From Frankiaceae bacterium (GTDB lineage: Bacteria > Actinomycetota > Actinomycetes > JADGOU01): DNA of 19,301 nt. The position numbers and the translations under genes were made by a program. Position 1 is the first letter of the stretch; every line of letters begins with the position of its first letter. This document shows, one piece after another, positions 13,305 to 19,301 of the stretch. The stretch lies in the NCBI GenBank assembly GCA_017882835.1, contig JADGOU010000017.1, positions 1 to 19,301 on the forward strand. The letters run 5' to 3'. The notes beneath the pieces are model-generated. The model had not been told where the DNA came from, searched no databases, and was given only the letters and a program-made list of their open reading frames with translations.

Positions 13305-14170
13305 TGCCCGAGCTGCCCGAGGTCGAGGTGGTGCGGCAAGGCCTGGAGCGCGGAGTCGTCGGGCGGACGGTAGCCACGGTGACTGTCGGCCATCCGCGGG
13401 CGATCCGGCGCCATCTTGCCGGGGAATCCGACTTCATCGCCCTGTTGGCCGGCCGCCGGATTGAAGCCGCCCGCCGGCGCGGTAAGTACCTGTGGTTGCC
13501 GCTGGACTCCGGGGACGTCCTCCAGGCCCACCTGGGCATGAGCGGCCAGCTACTCGTCGTACCGCCGGACAAGCCCGCCGAGACGCACCTGCGGGTGCGC
13601 CTGGTCTTTCTCGACGGTGGCCATGAGCTGCGCTACGTCGACCAGCGCACCTTCGGCGGCCTGGCCGTGGTGGCCAGCGAGGTGACCGGCGGCGCGGGGC
13701 AGCCGGCCGGCATCCGGCACATCGCTCCTGACCCGCTGGATCCGGCGTTCGACCCGGTCGCGTTCCGGGGGGCGCTGCGCCGGCGGCGGACCGGAATCAA
13801 GCGCGCCCTGCTCGACCAGAAGTTGGTCAGCGGGGTCGGCAACATCTACGCCGACGAGGGGCTGTGGCGGGCCAGCCTGCACTATGCCCGACCGACCGAG
13901 ACCCTGCGCGGACCGGAGGTCGCCCGACTGCTCGCCGGTTTGCGCGCCGTGCTGGCCGAGGCGCTGACCGCGGGTGGCACGTCATTTGACGCCACGTATG
14001 TCTCTGCCGAAGGAGTCAGTGGGTTGTTTGCCCGAGAACTCGCGGTGTACGGCCGGGCCGGGCAACCGTGTCGGCGCTGCGGCACGCCGATCCGCCGAGA
14101 GAAATTCATGAACCGGTCCAGCTACACCTGCCCCCGCTGTCAGCCGCGGCCACGCCGGGCGCGCTGGTGA
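13304..14170 (+). CDS. mutM: Formamidopyrimidine-DNA glycosylase (Fpg/MutM)
   Basis: A 288-residue base-excision repair enzyme that removes 8-oxoguanine and formamidopyrimidines and cuts the AP site. The N-terminus after Met is PELPEVEVVRQGLE, supplying the catalytic P2 and E3; K61 lies in RRRGKYLW; the H2TH part includes LLDQKLVSGVGNIYADEGLW. The C-terminal zinc finger has C256-x2-C259 and C276-x2-C279, with N270-R271 in the loop. All key residues are present. The start is GTG, overlapping the rnc stop by one base (TAGTG), and the TGA overlaps the acyP GTG. Confidence 0.96.
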   Translation: MPELPEVEVVRQGLERGVVGRTVATVTVGHPRAIRRHLAGESDFIALLAGRRIEAARRRGKYLWLPLDSGDVLQAHLGMSGQLLVVPPDKPAETHLRVRLVFLDGGHELRYVDQRTFGGLAVVASEVTGGAGQPAGIRHIAPDPLDPAFDPVAFRGALRRRRTGIKRALLDQKLVSGVGNIYADEGLWRASLHYARPTETLRGPEVARLLAGLRAVLAEALTAGGTSFDATYVSAEGVSGLFARELAVYGRAGQPCRRCGTPIRREKFMNRSSYTCPRCQPRPRRARW

Positions 14171-14457
14171 ACCGCGCGGCGGCTGATGGCATCCGGCTGA
14201 CCGCCTGGGTGCGCGGCCACGTCCAGGGGGTGGGCTTCCGCTGGTGGACCCGCAGCCGGGCGTTGGATCTGGGCTTGGTGGGTACGGCAACCAACCTCGA
14301 CGACGGCCGGGTGGAGGTGGTCGCCGAGGGACCAGAGCCGGCGTGCCGCGCCCTGCTCGCTGCCCTGCGCGGGTCGGCAGCGCCGGGTCGGGTGCGGGGC
14401 GTCACCGAGCGCTGGTCGGCCGCCCGCGGTGGGTTGACCGGCTTTCGGGAGTGGTGA
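14167..14457 (+). CDS. acyP: Acylphosphatase
   Basis: A 96-residue small enzyme hydrolysing acyl phosphates. The signature is AWVRGHVQGVGFRWWTRSRA, with the substrate-binding R25, followed by TATNLDDGRVEVVAEG with N43; the R-to-N spacing of 18 equals that of known acylphosphatases (R23/N41). The C-terminus ends with GLTGFREW. The start is GTG at 14167, overlapping the mutM stop (GTGA), so it is co-translated with mutM. Confidence 0.93.
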   Translation: MNRAAADGIRLTAWVRGHVQGVGFRWWTRSRALDLGLVGTATNLDDGRVEVVAEGPEPACRALLAALRGSAAPGRVRGVTERWSAARGGLTGFREW

Positions 14458-14504
14458 CGCTGCGTCGCGAGGCGCCTGAATGTGACCTGGATGTAACACG
14501 GCCG

Positions 14505-14533
14505 TTGACCCACCGAGACTCAGGTGTCACTCT
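14505..14533 (+). promoter_or_regulatory. Candidate promoter for the 67-residue protein
   Basis: TTGACC at 14505-14510, a good -35, then 17 bases and CACTCT at 14528-14533, a weak -10. It lies in the 157-base gap after acyP and gives a leader of about 75 bases before ATG at 14615. A 5-bp inverted repeat (GACTC/GAGTC) spans the -10. Confidence 0.42.
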
Positions 14534-14614
14534 AGGAGTCATCCCCGAGCACCTTGATACAGCCGGGCGGCAACGTCGTCGACCGATGCACCTGAGTTTC
14601 TGTGGAGGATCCCA

Positions 14615-14818
14615 ATGGCTAAGGCCCTGTTCGGCTACGTAGGTATCAGCTCGGACCCTCAGCTGCTTGCCGAGGTGCGCCGACTGCGGCTGCGGGTGCG
14701 TGAGCTCGAGGGTGAGCTGAACCGATGCCAGGAGACGAACGAAGCGCTGATGTCCTCGGTCAGCGTCCATGACGCCGACATCATTCGACTGTCGGAGTCC
14801 GAGCCCGCGCTCACCTGA
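14615..14818 (+). CDS. Small coiled-coil protein of unknown function
   Basis: A 67-residue protein starting MAKALFGYVGISSDPQLL, followed by a short leucine-rich coiled coil (EVRRLRLRVRELEGELNRC) and an acidic C-terminus. There is one cysteine. ATG at 14615 has a strong ribosome site, GGAGGA, 6 bases upstream. I recognise the style from small actinobacterial proteins but know no function. It has its own promoter-like site and is closed by a strong hairpin at 14855-14880, so it is probably a single-gene transcript. The coiled coil next to smc invites, but does not prove, a chromosome-related role. Confidence 0.8.
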   Translation: MAKALFGYVGISSDPQLLAEVRRLRLRVRELEGELNRCQETNEALMSSVSVHDADIIRLSESEPALT

Positions 14819-14854
14819 GCCGCTCGACTCTGTAGCTTCCGCAGCTTCCGCCCC

Positions 14855-14880
14855 GAAGGGACGCCGATCGGCGTCCCTTC
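14855..14880 (+). terminator. 26-bp perfect palindrome, likely intrinsic terminator
   Basis: An 11-bp perfect stem (GAAGGGACGCC / GGCGTCCCTTC) with loop GATC, 36 bases after the stop of the 67-residue protein. There is no T run after it, which is common in high-GC actinobacteria. It separates that gene from smc. Confidence 0.75.
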
Positions 14881-15083
14881 ACGCATGTCTGGGTTGGTGG
14901 GGCTGCGGTTGGCCGAGCCCAGCCCGGCGCGTCTGGCCGGTAGCGGCGCGCGGCGTCGGTAGGGTCGCCGACAACGCCCCGCGCATAACCAGCACCTGTT
15001 CCGATGCCGAGAAGCCCCGCCCGCTGTCCCCCGCCCGCCGTCCACCGCCAGCCGTTCGCGCCGGGTGGCCAGGAGTCTCGCGC

Positions 15084-18000
15084 GTGCACCTGAAAAGCCT
15101 CACCCTCCGGGGCTTCAAGTCCTTCGCGTCTTCCACGACGCTTCGCTTCGAGCCTGGCATCACCTGTGTGGTCGGACCCAACGGGGCCGGCAAGTCCAAC
15201 GTGGTCGACGCGCTCGCCTGGGTGATGGGTGAGCAGGGGGCCAAGTCCCTGCGCGGCGGGAAGATGGACGACGTCATCTTCGCCGGCACCGCCGGCCGGC
15301 CGCCGCTGGGCCGCGCCGAGGTGCTGTTGACCATCGACAACAGCGACGGCGCCCTGCCGATCGAGTACGCCGAGGTGACGATCAGCCGGCTGATGTTCCG
15401 GTCGGGACAGAGCGAGTACGCCGTCAACGGCACGCCGTGTCGGTTGCTCGACATCCAGGAGCTGCTGTCGGACTCCGGCATTGGCCGGGAGCTGCACGTC
15501 ATCGTCGGCCAGGGCCAGCTAGATGCGGTGCTGGCCGCGGCGCCAGAAGATCGCCGGGCGTTCATCGAGGAGGCGGCGGGCGTCCTCAAGCACCGCAAGC
15601 GGAAGGAGAAGGCGCTACGCAAGCTCGAGGCCATGGCGGTGAACCTGACCCGGCTTACGGACCTCACCGCCGAGCTACGCCGGCAGCTCAAGCCGCTGGG
15701 CCGGCAGGCGGAGGTAGCGCGGCGGGCGGCCATCGTGCAGGCCGAGCGCCGGGACGCCCGGCTGCGGCTGCTCGCCGACGACCTCGTCACCCAGCGCGGC
15801 GCGCTGGCCGCCGAGATCGCGGACGAGACGGCGGTGCGCACCCGGCGCGCCGAGGTCGAGGCCGCGCTGCTCGCCGCCCGGGAACTGGAGTCGGCTCGGG
15901 AGATCGAGGCGGCGGCAGCCGCGGCCCGAGTCAGCGATGCTCAGGACACTTGGTACCGGTTGGCGGCGCTGGCCGAGCGGTTGAGCGGTACGGCGTCGCT
16001 GGCCCGGGAGCGGGCTCGCCATCTGGCTACCCCGCCGCCGGCGGGACCGCCGGGGCGCGACCCCGACGGACTGGAGCGGGAAGCCGCCGCGGCGCGGGAG
16101 CAGGAGGCGGCTTTGGCCAGCGCGCTGGCCACCGACCGCGCGGAGCTCGCCGCAGCCGGACGAAGCCGCGCCGAGGTGGAGCACCAGCTGGCCGAGGCGG
16201 AGCGGGCGCTGCTCGCCGCGGTGCGCGCCACCGCGGACCGCCGCGAGGGGCTCGCTCGACTCAGCGGCCAGATCGGGGGGTTACGCAGCCGCGCCGGGGC
16301 GGCCCAAGCCGAGATCGGCCGGCTCACCGACACTCTCGACCGGGCTCGCGAGCGGGCCGAAGCCGCCCGCGCCGAGCTGACCCGGCTGCAGGGGCAGGCC
16401 GCCGTGTTGGAGCGGGGGGAGGTGGGGCTGGACCAGCGCCACGAGACTGCGCTGACGACCTTGGCGGGCGCGCAGCAGCGGCTCGACGCTCTGGCGACCC
16501 AGGAGCGCGACGCCGACCGGGACCGCTCCACTTGGGCGGCTCGGCACGAGGCGCTCGCGGTCGGGCTGGCCGGCCGGGACGGCAGCAGCGTGCTGCTAGC
16601 CGACCCCGCGCCGGTACCAGGGGTGCTCGGTTCCGTGGCCGCTTTGCTACGGGTGCACCTCGGCTGCGAGACCGCGGTGGCCGCAGCGCTCGGTGCCACC
16701 GCCGACGCGGTGGCCGTCACCTCGCCCGCGGACGCGGCGGCGGCCCTGCAGGTGCTCCGGGTTGGAGAGGATGGCCGGGCCGGCCTGCTGATCGCCGGCG
16801 GTCGCGCCGACGACGATCGCGACCCACCGGCGATCTCACCGCCGGATCCGGGGGACGCGCCGCCGCCGGCGGGTGCCCGCTGGCTTACCGAGGTCATCGC
16901 GGCGCCGGAGGCGTTGGCGCCCGTCGTACGTCGGCTGCTGCACCGGGTCGCCATGGTGGCGACACTGGACGAGGCCCTGGCCGTGGTGACGGCTGACCCG
17001 TCGGTGCGAGCGGTCACTGCCGAAGGTGACCTGCTCGGCGCCAACTGGGCCGTCGGTGGGTCGCGCTCGGCGCTCAGTCTGTTGGAGGTGCAGGCCGCCG
17101 TCGATGAGGCCGAGCGCCGACGCGACGAGGCCAGGCATCGGGGCGAGCGGCTGCGCTTCGCCATCGTTGGGGCGCGCGAGGAGCTGGCCGCGGCTGCCGC
17201 CGAGGCCGACGCCGCGCTGGCCGCGCTGCACGACTCCGACGCCCGCATGTCGGCCTTGACCGAGCAGCTGGCCCTGCTGTCCTCGACCGCCCGAGCGGCC
17301 GACGATGAGGCCGAACGGGTCGCCACGGCGCGGGTTCGGGCCGAGCAGGCGCGCACCCGGGATCTTGCCGGCCTGGCTGAGCTTGAGGACCGGTTGCGGG
17401 CGGCGCAGCAGGCACCAGCGCAGGGCGAACCCTCGACCGCGGAGCGGGACCGGTTGGCACTCGCCGCTGCGGCGGCCCGGGAGGCGGAGGTCCTGGCCAG
17501 GTTGGCGGTGCGAACCCAGGAAGAGCGCGCTCGCGGGCTCGCCGGCCGGGCGGAGTCGCTGACTCGGGCGGCGGCCGCGGAACGCACCGCTAGGGCGCGG
17601 CTTGCGGCTCGGTTGGCCGCGCGGGCCGAAGGTGCGGTCCGCGCGGACGAGGTCAGCGAGGTCGCCACGGCCGCGGTGGAGCGAGCGCACGCCTCGGTGG
17701 CGCTTGCGGCGGCCGAGCGGTCGGCGGCCCACGACGTCCGCCAGGCCCTGGAGACCGAGCTGCAGTCCGTGCGGTCCCGGGTCCGCGAGCTCGCCGGTGA
17801 GCTCGAACGGCTGACCGACGTAGTTCATCGCGATGAGGTGGCGCGAGCTGAGCAGCGGCTGCGGATTGAAGCGCTCGGCGCCCGCGCAGCCGAGGAGTTC
17901 GGCGTACCGGTCGACACCCTGGTCGCCGAGTACGGCCCTGACGTCGCCGTGCCACCGTCCGCCGATGCCGCCGCCGCCGCCGACGCCGACGCCCCCGCCG

Positions 18001-18683
18001 CCGCCGCCCCCGCGCCGTACGTCCGGGAAGAGCAAGAGAAGCGCGCCTGCGCCGCCGAGCGCGCGCTGGCCCAGCTGGGCCGGGTCAACCCGCTGGCGCT
18101 GGAAGAGTTCGCGGCGCTGGAGGAGCGGCACGCCTTCCTATCCACGCAACTGACCGACCTGCAGGCCACCCGACGCGACCTGCTGACAGTGGTGCGTGAC
18201 GTCGACGAACGGATCACCGAGGTGTTTGCGGCGGCGTACGCCGACACAGCCCGGGAGTTCGAGACGGTGTTTGCCACCCTGTTCCCCGGCGGGGAGGGCC
18301 GGCTGTCGCTGACCGACCCAACGGACTTGCTGACCACGGGGATCGAAGTCGAGGCCCGACCGCCGGGCAAGAAGGTCAAGCGGCTGTCGTTGCTATCCGG
18401 CGGCGAGCGGTCGCTGACCGCGATCGCCTTGCTGGTGGCGATCTTCCGGGCCCGGCCGTCCCCGTTCTACGTGCTCGACGAGGTGGAGGCCGCGCTCGAC
18501 GACGTGAACCTGTCCCGGCTGCTGGAGCTGATCTCCTCGCTGCGGGCCACGTCACAGCTGATCGTCGTGACCCACCAGAAGCGGACGATGGAGATCGCCG
18601 ACGCGCTGTATGGCGTGAGCATGCGCGGCGACGGCATCACGGGAGTGATCAGCCAGCGGCTGCGGGAGCGCGAGTCCGCCTGA
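15084..18683 (+). CDS. smc: Chromosome segregation protein SMC
   Basis: A 1199-residue ATPase of the condensin complex (with ScpA/ScpB), of normal family length. The N-terminal head has GPNGAGKSNVVDALAW (Walker A, 31-39), KSLRGGKMDDVIFAGT and QGQLDAVLAAAPEDRRAFIE. The long first coiled coil runs to about residue 500, the hinge from about 510 to 665 (GVLGSVAALLRVHLGCETAV), then the return coiled coil. The C-terminal head has LSGGE at 1104-1108 and FYVLDEVEAALDD with D1132 and E1133. An Ala/Asp/Pro run near 957-977 interrupts the coil. GTG at 15084 is chosen for AGGAG 8 bases upstream and homology at HLKSLTLRGFKSFA; the open frame upstream crosses the terminator and is not protein-like. TAGGGT at 14960-14965 is a possible -10. 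ftsY, the usual next gene, is not adjacent here. Confidence 0.97.
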   Translation: MHLKSLTLRGFKSFASSTTLRFEPGITCVVGPNGAGKSNVVDALAWVMGEQGAKSLRGGKMDDVIFAGTAGRPPLGRAEVLLTIDNSDGALPIEYAEVTISRLMFRSGQSEYAVNGTPCRLLDIQELLSDSGIGRELHVIVGQGQLDAVLAAAPEDRRAFIEEAAGVLKHRKRKEKALRKLEAMAVNLTRLTDLTAELRRQLKPLGRQAEVARRAAIVQAERRDARLRLLADDLVTQRGALAAEIADETAVRTRRAEVEAALLAARELESAREIEAAAAAARVSDAQDTWYRLAALAERLSGTASLARERARHLATPPPAGPPGRDPDGLEREAAAAREQEAALASALATDRAELAAAGRSRAEVEHQLAEAERALLAAVRATADRREGLARLSGQIGGLRSRAGAAQAEIGRLTDTLDRARERAEAARAELTRLQGQAAVLERGEVGLDQRHETALTTLAGAQQRLDALATQERDADRDRSTWAARHEALAVGLAGRDGSSVLLADPAPVPGVLGSVAALLRVHLGCETAVAAALGATADAVAVTSPADAAAALQVLRVGEDGRAGLLIAGGRADDDRDPPAISPPDPGDAPPPAGARWLTEVIAAPEALAPVVRRLLHRVAMVATLDEALAVVTADPSVRAVTAEGDLLGANWAVGGSRSALSLLEVQAAVDEAERRRDEARHRGERLRFAIVGAREELAAAAAEADAALAALHDSDARMSALTEQLALLSSTARAADDEAERVATARVRAEQARTRDLAGLAELEDRLRAAQQAPAQGEPSTAERDRLALAAAAAREAEVLARLAVRTQEERARGLAGRAESLTRAAAAERTARARLAARLAARAEGAVRADEVSEVATAAVERAHASVALAAAERSAAHDVRQALETELQSVRSRVRELAGELERLTDVVHRDEVARAEQRLRIEALGARAAEEFGVPVDTLVAEYGPDVAVPPSADAAAAADADAPAAAAPAPYVREEQEKRACAAERALAQLGRVNPLALEEFAALEERHAFLSTQLTDLQATRRDLLTVVRDVDERITEVFAAAYADTAREFETVFATLFPGGEGRLSLTDPTDLLTTGIEVEARPPGKKVKRLSLLSGGERSLTAIALLVAIFRARPSPFYVLDEVEAALDDVNLSRLLELISSLRATSQLIVVTHQKRTMEIADALYGVSMRGDGITGVISQRLRERESA

Positions 18684-18789
18684 TCTCATGTAAGGGACCT
18701 CCGGTGTTGATCGCACTGGCGGTCTCGGGTTGCATGAGCAGCCCGGCTGGTCCGGTGGGTGGCGTCGAGTTCTGTCTCTGGGGGTCGTG

Positions 18790-18985
18790 CCTTGATGGTG
18801 CGAGGCCTCGTTGATCTGATTGCCACCGCTGGCCCGGTCACGGATGTCCCGGATGAGGGAAGTGGGTCGACCCGTGCGAGGTCGGGCTCGCTTGCAGCAC
18901 ATGAGTGGGAGCCGGCACCGGGAACCTCCGGGCGGCGCTTCGCGCGCGTGGGGCCGTGACCGTCGATCATCGCGCCGCTTCCGCG
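18790..18985 (+). ncRNA. Candidate IS110 bridge RNA
   Basis: IS110-group elements encode a bridge RNA in the non-coding left end, upstream of the transposase. This segment has no ORF but several inverted repeats in series: GGTG/CACC (18797-18800 with 18824-18827) around the palindrome CGAGGCCTCG; CACGG/CCGTG (18839-18843 with 18872-18876) enclosing TCCC/GGGA; GCGAG/CTCGC (18876-18880 with 18887-18891); and CCGG-GAACCT-CCGG (18918-18931). This order of stem, internal loop, stem, internal loop is compatible with target-binding and donor-binding loops. Boundaries and folding are by eye only. Confidence 0.45.
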
Positions 18986-19031
18986 GCCGGTCGGAAGTCA
19001 GCAGTCTGGTCGACGGCACGGAGGAGCACAC

Positions 19032-19301
19032 ATGATCAGCACAGCGGAGCGACGCCTGGTCGGGGTGGACCTGGGCATCGCCAGCGACCACACCGTACGG
19101 GTGCTGCGCGGGGACGGCAGCGAGGTGTGCCGGCGGCGGGCCCGCCCGACGGTGGAAAGCCTGACCCGGTTGGAGGCGGCGGCGTTGGCCGGGGCGCCGG
19201 CGGGCACCCGGCTGGAGGTCGTGGTGGAGCCGACCGGGCCGGCGTGGCTGCCGGTCGCGGTGTTCTTCACCACCCGCGGCCACCGGGTGTTCCGGGTGGC
19301 C
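19032..19301 (+). CDS. IS110-family transposase/recombinase, N-terminal part
   Basis: Ninety codons, open to the window end. The start is ATG at 19032 with GGAGGAG about 5 bases upstream. The N-terminal RuvC-like (DEDD) domain is recognisable: RRLVGVDLGIASDHTVRVL with D13, and LEVVVEPTGPAWLPVAVFF with E66, the first two acidic catalytic residues of the family. IS110 enzymes also have a C-terminal Tnp20 domain with a catalytic serine, which lies outside the window, so integrity cannot be judged. The enzyme is expected to work with the RNA encoded just upstream. Confidence 0.92.
   Translation, partial: MISTAERRLVGVDLGIASDHTVRVLRGDGSEVCRRRARPTVESLTRLEAAALAGAPAGTRLEVVVEPTGPAWLPVAVFFTTRGHRVFRVA

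Larger units (their letters stand above)
18690..19301 (+). mobile_element. IS110-family insertion element, left end (partial)
   Basis: About 340 non-coding bases followed by the start of an IS110-type transposase; the element runs off the window. IS110 elements lack long terminal inverted repeats, so the left border is uncertain; it probably lies within a few tens of bases of the smc stop at 18683. A candidate end sequence is GGGACCTCCGG at 18694-18704, which recurs in near-identical form inside the non-coding part (18920-18931). Confidence 0.75.

Noticed and set aside
14769..15083. N-terminal extension of smc by 105 codons
   Set aside because: It overlaps the upstream small gene and a strong terminator, and SMC homology and a good ribosome site both point to GTG at 15084.
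15941..17668. Long open frame (575 codons) on the minus strand opposite smc
   Set aside because: It is Ser/Ala/Arg-rich low complexity, antisense to the SMC coiled coil and hinge, with no motif or ribosome site.

Overview
This window comes from a high-GC Gram-positive bacterium of the phylum Actinomycetota. The evidence is the very high GC content, the frequent GTG and TTG starts, the zinc-ribbon forms of ribosomal proteins L28 and L32, and a conserved actinobacterial gene block (DAK-domain protein, recG, rsmD, coaD, SepIVA-like protein, DUF177, rpmF, rnc, mutM, acyP, smc). The genus cannot be fixed by eye; a Frankia-like or related lineage is possible.

The left third (about 1-5300) is accessory. 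Bases 1-1205 hold two decayed genes on opposite strands, a SAM methyltransferase and a tyrosine phosphatase-like protein, each readable only by changing frame. A small redox-type module follows: a DsrE-family gene, a divergent TetR-family regulator with a tandem operator-like pair between them, and a convergent OsmC-family gene. Two short toxin-antitoxin-like remnants lie at 2850-3260. A two-gene unit then encodes an ECHDC3-like crotonase and an AhpD-like carboxymuconolactone decarboxylase-family protein, joined by an 18-bp tandem repeat. A conserved hypothetical protein closes the region.

The middle and right (5370-18683) are core. rpmB is on the minus strand, divergent from the DAK gene, with a perfect 11-bp-arm inverted repeat between them. 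Co-oriented genes then run from the DAK protein through recG, rsmD and coaD, then the SepIVA-like protein, DUF177, rpmF, rnc, mutM and acyP, with many stops and starts overlapping or a few bases apart. A 67-residue coiled-coil protein with its own promoter-like site and terminator precedes a full-length smc. Together these genes cover replication-fork rescue, rRNA processing and modification, CoA synthesis, DNA repair and chromosome organisation.

The right edge (about 18690-19301) is the left end of an IS110-family element inserted directly behind smc. It has about 340 bases of structured non-coding left end, where a bridge RNA would be expected, and the first 90 codons of the transposase.

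The least expected signal is at gene junctions. At three junctions (4130-4186, 7372-7427 and 9642-9656) the gap is filled by tiny ORFs beginning ATG/GTG-ACG-G and chained through ATGA or GTGA stop-start overlaps. At two of these the unit is tandemly amplified.
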